A stretch of DNA of 34,277 nt, taken from contig PBTY01000014.1 in assembly GCA_002729235.1 (NCBI GenBank), positions 17,501 through 51,777 of the forward strand, read 5' to 3'. Position numbers and translations under genes: made by a program. The notes under the pieces were generated by a model that made no database searches, was not told the origin of the DNA, and was given only the letters and a program-made list of their open reading frames with translations. The DNA is from Rickettsiales bacterium. Its GTDB lineage: Bacteria; Bacteroidota; Bacteroidia; Cytophagales; Cyclobacteriaceae. Below, in pieces: positions 1 through 7,371 of this stretch (the first letter of the stretch is position 1; the number at the start of each line of letters is the position of its first letter).

Positions 1-224
1 GCGATTTTCAATGCTTCGGTTTCTGATGTTAATACGAACGTATCAATTGGTGGCGGAACAACTCGCGTAATTTGAGCAACTTTCTGTTTGTCGATTGTGC
101 GAATGGAAGTTGGGGTTGCACATACAAAACCAACTGCATCTGCACCAGCATTTATGGCTGTCTGTACCTCCTCCATTGAAGACATACAGCAAATTTTAAT
201 TCTTGTTCTTCGATGTGGGTTCAT
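1..224 (-). CDS. trpF: Phosphoribosylanthranilate isomerase (TrpF)-like protein, partial
   Basis: The reading frame starts at an ATG whose complement is at 222-224 and runs off the left edge, so only about 74 N-terminal residues are visible. Near the N-terminus are RTRIKICCMSS (residues 5-16 region) and NAGADAVGFV (25-34). These match the first beta strand and the second helix/strand of the TrpF TIM barrel. In that family the first Cys of KIC (here C12) is the general base that isomerises N-(5-phosphoribosyl)anthranilate in tryptophan synthesis. The KICCMSS form, rather than the usual KICG, is typical of a TrpF-like subgroup, so a role outside tryptophan synthesis is possible. No other trp gene is visible because the downstream side is cut off. 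A degenerate promoter-like repeat lies 75-100 bp upstream. Confidence 0.82.
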   Translation of the reverse strand, partial: MNPHRRTRIKICCMSSMEEVQTAINAGADAVGFVCATPTSIRTIDKQKVAQITRVVPPPIDTFVLTSETEALKI

Positions 225-286
225 ATTGTTTTACAAAAGATTTGCTTGTATTCTATTTCAACATTCGCCTAAGCATATAAAATGAA

Positions 287-324
287 TAACGGAAATTAAT
301 ACCTGCGAAAATACGGAATTAATC
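287..324. repeat. Left copy of an imperfect repeat that recurs at 3355-3409
   Basis: The core at 299-322 (ATACCT ... ACGGAATTAA) matches 3384-3407 at 20 of 24 positions without gaps. Each copy also has TAACGGAAA on its left. On the minus strand the core contains TATTTTCG, one base off the Bacteroidota -7 box TAnnTTTG, so it could be the promoter of the TrpF-like gene rather than a mobile-element end. Confidence 0.5.
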
Positions 325-388
325 ACTCTAGAGATTTGGGAGGAAAGGAATTGGGGCAGAAATAAAAATATCCCTTAAAACTTAATCT

Positions 389-847
389 TTAGACTATTTC
401 CAAAGTTCTATTTGTTCGTTTCAAAAGTAAAGAGGCGATGATCAGGTTCAAGATCCAGGGAAGCCAGGCAGATAATTGATAAATGGGCATGAACGACACA
501 TTGGTCAGTAAGGGAATCAAAAGCAGCGTTCGCTGGGTGATGGCCGAAAAGGTGAACCCATAACTGTAAAAAACCCATCTTTGATGACTTTCTAAATCAC
601 CTCCTCTGATGGCAAGGACCGATTTTACAGTAATCAAGCCCCAGGTCACAGACAAGATCGTAAAGCCAAGTGAAGTTATCCATCCTCCCATGGCGAATGG
701 TGCTACCATTATACCACACACGCTGCTAATCAACACACTTATAAAATATACATACCCTATTCGTCTGTGGATGGACTTGTTACCTTTTAGAATTCGCTTG
801 ACGAATTGAAAAGGACCAACAGTGATGGCAATGAGGCCAAAAAACAC
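389..847 (-). pseudogene. DUF2306-family membrane protein, probably lacking its 5' end
   Basis: The 152-residue frame has about four hydrophobic segments and the DUF2306 signatures GPFQF, HRRIGYVY and SHQRWVFYSYGFTFSAITQR (family recognised from memory; function unknown). The only start codon is a GTG at 847, which would begin the protein in the middle of the first conserved helix. The same frame stays open upstream for about 40 codons with no ATG, GTG or TTG. The last stretch of that upstream frame (NLWYLLIFRGH, about 848-882) still looks like the family. Full members usually have about 60-90 more N-terminal residues with extra membrane segments. The family-like sequence stops roughly where the next gene ends (913). 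I infer that the 5' part was lost when the 913-3275 block arrived. A short protein from the GTG is still possible. Confidence 0.6.
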
Positions 848-912
848 ATGTCCTCTAAAAATGAGAAGGTACCAAAGATTAGACGCGACTTCCTTTCTTA
901 CAGCTACATTTG

Positions 913-1842
913 TTATTCTAATTCTGTGAGAATAAGATGGATTAAGCTTGTCATTCTGTAAAATAGATAGTCAACATGCTTGTTGTTGGTAATTTCAATT
1001 TTGTCTGTCTCAAAGTGCCTAATTTGAAATTTATTACCTATCTCGGTTAAAGCTTTTGCTTCCTTAGTAAGTTCATCTTTAAGGTGGGTATTACCTTTTG
1101 ATACTAACTCCAATAGTTGGTCAGCGGACACATTTTTTTTAGAGCTATAATAGGTTTTAGCTCTTTCAAATGCATCCCATATTTTTTCTAGAGCATGTAT
1201 TCGGTCATCCAATTTGGGTAAAACAAATTTATCATATGCCCGCTTGGTAAGTTCGTTAAGTCGATGATCTGATGTTTGAAAAATCTTATTCGTCAGGGTT
1301 TGAAATACTTCAGGAGTAGTTCTGTTGATTCGACCAGTGTCGTTAAGAAAAAACACTATTCCATTCCGTTCAAATATTTTATTTAGTTCTTCTCTAAATA
1401 CCTTCTTTGATTCAAAATCATCCTGAAATGTTAGATGATAGTGCCCGAAAAAATCGTGAAATTTACCCTTAATAGGCTTTTTTACATGCTGATGACAAAA
1501 CTCTAGAAAATCTAAGGTTGAATACTTATCAATTATGGTATCAACCGTTTTGCTCGTCCAATCTTCGAAAACAGTTCCCTTTTCTTGTTTTCTTTGGATA
1601 GGTACAACTAGATTAGGGATTTCAGAGTTGACTCTATCTTGGAATAATGAATCATCGAATCCACAAATACCTAAATGATCAGGGCATTGTTCGGGGAAAC
1701 TTGAAGAAAAGTAATTTTCAGCTTTGAATTTTTCATAAACTGCGACAATACCATTCCATACAGAGACAGGTATGTCCTCCTTTACCCTTTCTTGCTTGCC
1801 TAGTTCATTATCACTGAAATATTCCGCCATTTCATTTTTCAT
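913..1842 (-). CDS. AbiJ/HEPN-like abortive-infection-type protein
   Basis: This 309-residue soluble, highly charged protein has no signal peptide or membrane segment. The N-terminal part (about 1-165: VWNGIVAVYEKF, then a DFLEF...F.....FREELNKIFERNGI region) resembles the N-terminal domain of AbiJ-type proteins. The C-terminal part (about 215-309) is helical and carries GNKFQIRHFETDKIEI (269-284) followed by HVDYLFYRM (289-297), as in C-terminal HEPN-like domains of abortive-infection proteins. These matches are from memory. Such proteins are linked to phage exclusion by growth arrest, often by RNA cleavage, but no catalytic HEPN R-x4-6-H motif is certain here. The start is an ATG at 1842. 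The gene is transcribed from its own promoter at 1885-1916, so it need not share control with the two genes upstream. Confidence 0.55.
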   Translation of the reverse strand: MKNEMAEYFSDNELGKQERVKEDIPVSVWNGIVAVYEKFKAENYFSSSFPEQCPDHLGICGFDDSLFQDRVNSEIPNLVVPIQRKQEKGTVFEDWTSKTVDTIIDKYSTLDFLEFCHQHVKKPIKGKFHDFFGHYHLTFQDDFESKKVFREELNKIFERNGIVFFLNDTGRINRTTPEVFQTLTNKIFQTSDHRLNELTKRAYDKFVLPKLDDRIHALEKIWDAFERAKTYYSSKKNVSADQLLELVSKGNTHLKDELTKEAKALTEIGNKFQIRHFETDKIEITNNKHVDYLFYRMTSLIHLILTELE

Positions 1843-1884
1843 AAAGATCAGCTAAGCACTGTCGGCTCAGCCATTCAAATATTT

Positions 1885-1916
1885 CAAATGTATCTGATAC
1901 AGATGCTCTTTGCAAA
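1885..1916 (-). promoter_or_regulatory. Bacteroidota-type promoter of the AbiJ-like gene
   Basis: On the minus strand there is TTTG (1916-1913), exactly 20 bases, then TACATTTG (1892-1885). This is a full match to the phylum's consensus of TTTG at -33, 19-21 bp, and TAnnTTTG at -7. It lies 43 bases upstream of the ATG at 1842. The spacer contains small nested inverted repeats (GTATC-T-GATAC at 1890-1900; ATCTG-ATA-CAGAT at 1892-1904), so a repressor could bind there. Confidence 0.7.
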
Positions 1917-1958
1917 TAACTAAGTAAGGAGATTGGGCTTAGCTCCAGTTATGGGCTT

Positions 1959-2660
1959 TTAAGGATTTAGTGATTTCTCACTACTAAAAATTGATGTTAT
2001 TAAGTCAATTCCCTGATCTGTGAGTTTACCAAGTCCAATTGACAATAGTTTTCCTTTCAGTACATCAAACCATGTTTTCTTACTTAATACTGTTGTTAGT
2101 TCTTTTAGTTCTAAGATTTCATCCTGAATATCTTCATAGGTTATCTCTTGCCCTAGTTCAAGCCGGGATATTCTCAAAAGAAGATCATCCAATTTCTTAC
2201 TAATTAACGAAATCTCATGTGCAGTGAAAAGATTCGACTGGTTGTTCGAATTATCCCTCGTAACTATTTTTTCATTCTTAGAAATCCATTCTGACAATAG
2301 TTGTATGAATGCATCTCTGTTAGTTCTCTTAATCCGGTCCAGAATAACATATTTCATATGTTTGATAAACAATGTGGGTTCCGAATCAATTTTGTTTTGA
2401 TATTCATCAAAATGGAACGTTAAGAAGTCATCTATTAAGTAAGGAGGGTCATGTTTTAAAAGCTCTTTTATGAAAAGGTCATCATAGTCCTTCAGTGTAG
2501 TGGGAGAGTTAATTATTTCGCCCCCAGAATGACCACCTCTACCATCGGAAACCATAACACCAATTGTTCTAAATGTTTCCTTTCCGAGTTCACTTATCTG
2601 ATGATCTCTTTTATTTGTTTCAGAGTTAAAGGTTGAATAGAATTTATTGACCTCATTCAT
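1959..2660 (-). CDS. Hypothetical protein, partner of the upstream membrane protein
   Basis: I do not recognise the function of this 233-residue protein. It has no signal peptide. The N-terminal half is mixed and contains a glycine-rich stretch, DGRGGHSGGE (about residues 39-48). The C-terminal part (about 145-230) is helical: two LDDLLLRISRLE-type helices, an acidic EDIQDEILELKEL helix, then KKTWFDVLKGKL and a hydrophobic GLGKLTDQGIDLITSIF tail. That ending recalls C-terminal regions of other uncharacterised accessory proteins but I cannot name a family. The ATG at 2660 lies 3 bases after the stop of the upstream gene (2664), so the two are very likely co-transcribed and may act together. 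The neighbouring AbiJ-like gene suggests a defence or toxin role, which is inference only. Confidence 0.6.
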   Translation of the reverse strand: MNEVNKFYSTFNSETNKRDHQISELGKETFRTIGVMVSDGRGGHSGGEIINSPTTLKDYDDLFIKELLKHDPPYLIDDFLTFHFDEYQNKIDSEPTLFIKHMKYVILDRIKRTNRDAFIQLLSEWISKNEKIVTRDNSNNQSNLFTAHEISLISKKLDDLLLRISRLELGQEITYEDIQDEILELKELTTVLSKKTWFDVLKGKLLSIGLGKLTDQGIDLITSIFSSEKSLNP

Positions 2661-2663
2661 ATT

Positions 2664-3275
2664 TTAGTGAGTAATTTCTTCGAAATATATATTGAATAAT
2701 GTATTTGATTTAGGTAGATGTTTTAGCTCATCTTTCAAGATCAATTGTATTTCAGTTATTGTGGACTGAGATTTACTGATATATTCTTGATCAAGAACTG
2801 AAACATAGGCCGCAATCCCATTATCTGATTCTTCAAGTTCATTTAGGAGTTCGACTGCATTCTCAAAATCCAAAAAGTAGTTTAGAGATTTAATTTGATT
2901 GTTATAGGAGGTCAATAGAACTATGAGTTCCTGCTGATAGTCTTCAAACTCGACAAGTTGTAAAAGAATCTGGTTTGATAAATTAATATCAACTTCAAAG
3001 ATCGGTTTACTAATAAGAAAGTCTTTTTTGTCAGAAGTTGTCTCGGCTAATAATTGAAGTGATGTTTTTAACAAGTTCAATTGGTGGTGGTGCCAATAGA
3101 GCTCTGTGTGTAAAGCATAAAGTTGTCCTTCATATGCTAAAGTATCTTTTTGCGTCTGTTGTCTAGTTGTTAGAATGAAGACAATTAGGGCTACTAAGAG
3201 GGCGGGTATTGAAGCTACAAGTTGTCCAATAAATTGTTTTTTGTACTTTTTTATGCTCTTAGGTTTCTTTCCCAT
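2664..3275 (-). CDS. Hypothetical one-pass membrane protein
   Basis: The 203-residue protein starts with a very basic stretch (GKKPKSIKKYKK), then one strong membrane helix (about residues 15-36), then a long helical, presumably coiled-coil domain rich in Leu, Glu and Gln. A positive N-terminus before the helix suggests an N-in orientation with the helical domain outside the cytoplasm, though the reverse cannot be excluded. I recognise no family. It is the first gene of a two-gene unit with the 233-residue protein (3-base gap). An 18-bp perfect palindrome lies 28-45 bases upstream of the ATG and may control the pair. Membrane protein plus soluble partner is a common plan in small defence systems, but nothing here proves that. 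Confidence 0.6.
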   Translation of the reverse strand: MGKKPKSIKKYKKQFIGQLVASIPALLVALIVFILTTRQQTQKDTLAYEGQLYALHTELYWHHHQLNLLKTSLQLLAETTSDKKDFLISKPIFEVDINLSNQILLQLVEFEDYQQELIVLLTSYNNQIKSLNYFLDFENAVELLNELEESDNGIAAYVSVLDQEYISKSQSTITEIQLILKDELKHLPKSNTLFNIYFEEITH

Positions 3276-3302
3276 TTCAACAATTGCACTAACATTCGTT
3301 AT

Positions 3303-3320
3303 TGTGCAACTAGTTGCACA
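3303..3320. promoter_or_regulatory. 18-bp perfect palindrome, candidate operator
   Basis: TGTGCAACTAGTTGCACA is its own reverse complement over all 18 bases. A further TTGCAC half-site lies at 3284-3289, between the palindrome and the ATG at 3275. The position fits a repressor site for the two-gene unit 3275-1959. No regulator gene is adjacent in the window. Confidence 0.5.
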
Positions 3321-3354
3321 TAATCTATTTCAGCCGTTTCGTATCCGCATATAT

Positions 3355-3409
3355 TAACGGAAAAATATGATAGGCTCAAATTCATACCTCCAAAATAACG
3401 GAATTAACC
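3355..3409. repeat. Right copy of the imperfect repeat also found at 287-324
   Basis: It shares TAACGGAAA and the 24-base core (3384-3407; 20 of 24 identical to 299-322), in the same orientation, but with an insertion between the two blocks. It lies about 80-135 bases upstream of the minus-strand membrane-protein gene and just downstream of the 2H phosphoesterase gene. Confidence 0.5.
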
Positions 3410-3438
3410 CAAAACCATAAAACATTAAATCCATCAAC

Positions 3439-4002
3439 CTAAAACCCAATCTCCTCCAGAACATCCCATCCTGCTCCATTGTGTTTGAGCAAACAAACAG
3501 AGCCACATTCCCAGCTGGCTTTGTACTCACGATTTTCATAGGCTGGCCACGCTTCCAGGAAAGCAGGTTTTTTCAGATCTCTAAAGGCAATGGTCATGTG
3601 TGGATGAAACGGCAGATTCTTATAATCCGCATTTTGAAGTTTTAAGTCCAACCGCATTTGCTTCACTACATCTGCTTTCAAGTTTTCTAGCGGTTCGGTT
3701 TTATCCACATTCACATAAATCACTCGTGGTTCGAAGCACCCAAACCCATCATGAGTAATCTCAAACTGCTTTTTGTCGGCAATTGCTGTTTTCAGACAGT
3801 CAATAATACGGTCTTCCCGATCTACCCGAAAAGTAAACGGCATATGCAACGTAACATGCGCAGGAGATTTGAGTGCGGCTTTGGATCCATACTTTTCCAA
3901 AACCTCCTCTTTCATTTGCCAGACTTGTGACTTGATAGGTTCTGGAGGCACTAAGGCCACAAAATAGAGTCTTTGGATTTTATCAACTGGAGTTGACTTC
4001 AT
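3439..4002 (-). CDS. 2'-5' RNA ligase / 2H phosphoesterase family protein
   Basis: This 187-residue cytoplasmic protein has the two H-x-T motifs of the 2H phosphoesterase superfamily: H49-V-T-L in SPAHVTLHMPF and H135-M-T-I in PFHPHMTIAF, about 85 residues apart as expected. In the superfamily the two His-x-Thr pairs face each other and act on 2',3'-cyclic or 2'-5' phosphodiester bonds in RNA or nucleotides. The RLYFVALVPPEPI start is also typical of the LigT/ThpR branch. The ATG start (4002) puts the first strand at the usual place. The length matches the family (about 180-190). It is divergent from the lipoprotein gene at 4086, and its real substrate cannot be told from sequence. Confidence 0.85.
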   Translation of the reverse strand: MKSTPVDKIQRLYFVALVPPEPIKSQVWQMKEEVLEKYGSKAALKSPAHVTLHMPFTFRVDREDRIIDCLKTAIADKKQFEITHDGFGCFEPRVIYVNVDKTEPLENLKADVVKQMRLDLKLQNADYKNLPFHPHMTIAFRDLKKPAFLEAWPAYENREYKASWECGSVCLLKHNGAGWDVLEEIGF

Positions 4003-4085
4003 TTATATTCCTTTATCAATAGGTGTCAATACGAATCTCAAAACAAATGTCGTTTGATTAACTGTCTAATCCATAAATTTATGTC

Positions 4086-4574
4086 ATGAGATCCTCATTG
4101 AAAAAGTACCTGATATCTGGTACTATCTGTTTTTTGTCGGTCTTCCTCTCTTTTTGTCAATCGGAGAGCGATGACATGGATTCTCAAGAATGGCATAAGG
4201 CCAACCTGACTAACTACACCTCTTATCCTGAACCGGGAAGCGAGGAGTGCATCGAATACAATGGGTGTGAATGGGCTGGTTACTTCTCCTTTGTGGATGG
4301 ACAACAAACAGAAGAATGGGTCGAGGCTCATAATATTATTGCCATTCACTCCAAAGACGGTGATCAGTACAAACTTAAAACTCTCCGTTTGCGACAGGGG
4401 GAACATGAAATTGATGCGGTAGTTTACGATGTGTGCTCCGATACTGACTGTGATGGCTGCTGCACTGCAAATAGCAGTGAAACTGGATTCTTAATCGATA
4501 TTGAAAAATACACCATGGCTCGTTTTGGGAGTGGAGAAGGTATCGTAGAATGGAGATGTCTGGATTGTGATTAA
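4086..4574 (+). CDS. Cysteine-rich secreted or lipoprotein of unknown function
   Basis: The 162-residue product has a basic start (MRSSLKKY), a hydrophobic core and a possible lipid-attachment Cys24 in LSFC-QSESDD. Phe at -1 is unusual for a lipobox, so ordinary export is also possible. After that come eight more cysteines: C55 and C61 (EECIEYNGCEWAGYF), a tight cluster C117, C122, C125, C126 (CSDTDCDGCC), and C158 and C161 at the extreme C-terminus (RCLDCD). Eight cysteines could form four disulphides or a metal site outside the cytoplasm. I recognise no family. A possible promoter (TTTG 4053-4056, 17 bases, TAAATTTA 4074-4081) sits so close to the ATG that the message would be nearly leaderless. 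Confidence 0.65.
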   Translation: MRSSLKKYLISGTICFLSVFLSFCQSESDDMDSQEWHKANLTNYTSYPEPGSEECIEYNGCEWAGYFSFVDGQQTEEWVEAHNIIAIHSKDGDQYKLKTLRLRQGEHEIDAVVYDVCSDTDCDGCCTANSSETGFLIDIEKYTMARFGSGEGIVEWRCLDCD

Positions 4575-4760
4575 GACACCATTCACCGGTTCATTTGCCC
4601 GAAAATGTAATTCTTGTCTCCAAACACTCATTTTACTAGACGGTTTTTAATCAAACTCCTCAAACACTAGTAAATTATCAGTTGATCCTATTGTCAGTGA
4701 TCCTTGTCCATATAAACTATTGGAATTAGGATGATATGACGGTTACATACAAAGTAAGAC

Positions 4761-7211
4761 ATGAAACACCTGTACCTCTTATCCATTTTGGCATTGGCAT
4801 TTGCCTGTTCGCCTAAAACCACTCCAACAAGCTCATCCTCCAGTTCTCCAAGTGCGGCTACCTATGAAAGTACTGTAGCCAAATACCAAAAATTTGAAGG
4901 GTTCTTTGATTTTTACTGGGACGAAAAGTCTGGTAAAATCTATCTGGAAATCGATAATCTCGGAGAAGAGTTTCTTTATGTGAATTCATTAGCTGCGGGA
5001 GTTGGTTCCAATGACATTGGGCTGGACAGAGGTCAGCTGGGTGATACTCGAGTGGTGAAATTTGAGCGAAGTGGGCCAAAAATTTTCCTCGTTCAGCCGA
5101 ATCAAGACTACAGAGCACTTAGTGACAATCAAAACGAAGTGCTTTCTGTAGAAGAAGCATTTGCGAAAAGTATTGTTGCAGGGTTTAAGGTTGAAAAAGA
5201 AGAAAAAGGTAAAATCCTGATCGACATCACGGACCTTTTACTTTCAGATGCACATGGTGTGGCTCAAAGAATCAAACGATCCAACCAGGGAAGCTATTCA
5301 TTAGACGCTTCAAGATCTGCAGTTTATTTAGAGCGTACCAAAAATTTTAAAGACAATTCGGAGTTCGAAGCGACAATCACTTTCAAAGGAACACCTTCTG
5401 GATATTACCTGCGCTCAGTAACGCCAAGTGCAGAAGCAGTGACGGTGAGAATGCATCATTCATTCGTGAGACTTCCAGATGATGGCTATGAAAAAAGAAA
5501 ATACGATCCTCGCGCTGGCTATTATGGCATTTCGTATCATGATTATGCTACACCAATCGAGGAGTCTTTGGTCAAACGATTCATCGTTCGTCACCGATTG
5601 GAAAAGAAAGATCCAAATGCCGCGATGAGTGAAGCTGTCGAGCCAATCATTTATTATGTAGACAAAGGTGCTCCAGAGCCGGTTCGTTCGGCGTTGATCG
5701 AAGGCGCAAGCTGGTGGAATCAGGCTTTTGAAAAAGCAGGCTACAAAAATGCCTTCCAGGTGAAGGTATTGCCAGACTCTGCAGATCCACTGGATATCAA
5801 TTACAACGTGATCCAATGGGTACACCGCTCCACTCGTGGTTGGTCATATGGAGCATCAGTGGTTGATCCACGAACTGGAGAAATATTAAAAGGACATGTA
5901 TCGCTAGGTTCTTTAAGAATCCGTCAGGATTTCTTGATTGCAACAGGCTTGTTGCAGCCGTACGAAGAAGGCAAAGAACCTTCTGGTGAAATGCTCGAAA
6001 TGGCTTTAGCCAGATTACGTCAGCTTTCAGCTCACGAAGTAGGTCACACTCTAGGTTTGTATCACAACTTCGCAGCCAGTGTCAATGATCGGGCATCGGT
6101 GATGGACTACCCACATCCTTACATCCAGCTGGATAAAAGTGGAGAAATCGATCTTTCGGAAGCGTATGATGTAAATATTGGTGAGTGGGATCAATTCGCC
6201 ATTCGTTACGGATACACGGATATCGAAGGTGATGAAGATAAACCTCTGAATGACATCATTGATGAATGGATCGCTGCAGGTTACCAATACATTATGGACA
6301 GTGATGCGCGTCCACAAAGTGGAGCACACGCACAAGCACATCTTTGGGATGGTGGAAAAAATGCAGCCGAGGAATTAAATCGACTTGCTGGCATCCGATC
6401 AAAAGTACTGACCAACTTCTCAGAAAGTGCTATTCAAACTGGTGAGCCAATTTCTTCAATTGAAGAAGTATTAGTACCGATGTATTTCATTCACAGGTAC
6501 CAGATAGAAGGTGCGAGCAAAATGTTGGGGGGTCTAAATTATGCCTACAAAGTGAAAGGAGACAATTTGCCATTGCCGTCATTCGTTTCAGCGGCCGATC
6601 AAAAACTAGCTTTAAGTGCATTAAGCAACACATTGACTCCTGAGTTTTTATCTATTCCGAATAGTCTTCTTCAATTGTTAAGTCCTAAAACTCCTGGATA
6701 TGGAAGAACACGTGAAAGTTTTAAGTCCAATACGGGAGTAGCTTTCGATCCAATAGCTGCAGCCGAGACCTCTGCTGAAATGACGGTATCGTTCATTTTC
6801 ACTCCAGAAAGAGTTGAGCGAGTGATTCAGCAAAATTTAAGAGATAGTAAGTTGCCTGGATGGGATGAAGTAATGGCCAGTTTGTATAAAGTAGCCTGGA
6901 ACGGCAAATACAAGCAGGGACTAGAGAAGGAAATCAAAATGGTGGTGGAAAAACGAATTGTTTACCACCTGATGAATTTAGCTGGAGGAAAAGGCAATAC
7001 GGAAATGACTAAAGCCGTAGCAACTCAAGAGCTAGCCAACATTGTTGGTCAGATCAAAGGAATGCGTACAAATGATTTGTTGGTGAAAGCTCATTACAAT
7101 CATGTGCTGAGTTTGTATGATCAATTTGTTGAAGAGCCTGGTGATTTCACCATTCCTAGTCCTCAATCTCCACCGGATGGCAGTCCGATTGGAATGGATT
7201 GCGCGAATTAA
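4761..7211 (+). CDS. Zinc-dependent metalloprotease lipoprotein (DUF5117/DUF4953 type)
   Basis: The protein has 816 residues. The signal peptide ends in LAFAC, so Cys16 should be lipidated; a Ser/Thr/Pro-rich linker follows (17-34). The N-terminal half matches the DUF5118/DUF5117 region of a large Bacteroidota protease family. The active site is HEVGHTLGLYH: H425, E426, H429 and H435 make the HExxHxxGxxH zinc site of metzincins, and SVMDYPHP (Met448) supplies the Met-turn. The C-terminal half is the DUF4953-like part. It is likely anchored on the outside of the cell and degrades proteins or peptides; the substrate is unknown. The end (IGMDCAN) is short and there is no type IX sorting domain, in keeping with lipid anchoring. 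Before it (4575-4760) I see only an imperfect direct repeat (TCAGTTGATCC / TCAGTGATCC). Confidence 0.88.
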   Translation: MKHLYLLSILALAFACSPKTTPTSSSSSSPSAATYESTVAKYQKFEGFFDFYWDEKSGKIYLEIDNLGEEFLYVNSLAAGVGSNDIGLDRGQLGDTRVVKFERSGPKIFLVQPNQDYRALSDNQNEVLSVEEAFAKSIVAGFKVEKEEKGKILIDITDLLLSDAHGVAQRIKRSNQGSYSLDASRSAVYLERTKNFKDNSEFEATITFKGTPSGYYLRSVTPSAEAVTVRMHHSFVRLPDDGYEKRKYDPRAGYYGISYHDYATPIEESLVKRFIVRHRLEKKDPNAAMSEAVEPIIYYVDKGAPEPVRSALIEGASWWNQAFEKAGYKNAFQVKVLPDSADPLDINYNVIQWVHRSTRGWSYGASVVDPRTGEILKGHVSLGSLRIRQDFLIATGLLQPYEEGKEPSGEMLEMALARLRQLSAHEVGHTLGLYHNFAASVNDRASVMDYPHPYIQLDKSGEIDLSEAYDVNIGEWDQFAIRYGYTDIEGDEDKPLNDIIDEWIAAGYQYIMDSDARPQSGAHAQAHLWDGGKNAAEELNRLAGIRSKVLTNFSESAIQTGEPISSIEEVLVPMYFIHRYQIEGASKMLGGLNYAYKVKGDNLPLPSFVSAADQKLALSALSNTLTPEFLSIPNSLLQLLSPKTPGYGRTRESFKSNTGVAFDPIAAAETSAEMTVSFIFTPERVERVIQQNLRDSKLPGWDEVMASLYKVAWNGKYKQGLEKEIKMVVEKRIVYHLMNLAGGKGNTEMTKAVATQELANIVGQIKGMRTNDLLVKAHYNHVLSLYDQFVEEPGDFTIPSPQSPPDGSPIGMDCAN

Positions 7212-7249
7212 AGTAATGTAATTAAGCTGTTTGCTTAAAAGCCCTATAT

Positions 7250-7328
7250 GTCATCCTGAACTTGACTCAGGATCTTTAATATATGTCGGTTAATCATGAA
7301 TAGATTCTGAAATAAAATTCAGAATGAC
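7250..7328. repeat. REP-like double-hairpin repeat element
   Basis: The outer arms GTCATCCTGAA (7250-7260) and TTCAGAATGAC (7318-7328) are inverted with one mismatch. Each half is itself a hairpin: CCTGA/TCAGG (7255-7259 with 7267-7271) and ATTCTGAA/TTCAGAAT (7304-7311 with 7318-7325). This nested layout and the GTCATCCTGAA...CAGGATCT wording are typical of dispersed intergenic repeats in Bacteroidota. It may also end or stabilise the metalloprotease transcript. Confidence 0.7.
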
Positions 7329-7371
7329 CGAATACTTTAAGCAAACCAATAACCTCTAGAAAGTATAAGAA

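Noticed and set aside
88-285. Plus-strand 65-aa ORF at the left end
   Set aside because: It is antisense to the TrpF-like gene, whose family match is clear.
1850-1944. AGCTAAGC (1850-1857) and GCTTAGCT (1937-1944) as terminal inverted repeats of an element
   Set aside because: The arms are only 8 bases and 79 bases apart within one promoter gap; nothing mobile lies between them.
5460-5825. Minus-strand ORF of 121 aa inside the metalloprotease gene, and similar long antisense frames elsewhere (7294-7641, 16535-16891, 25398-25844, 26465-26908)
   Set aside because: They lie wholly or mostly inside well-recognised genes, have no family-like features, and are rich in residues expected from antisense reading.
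6685-6702. AACACGTGAAAG in the metalloprotease gene as a parS site
   Set aside because: Four or more mismatches to the 14-base core; most likely chance.
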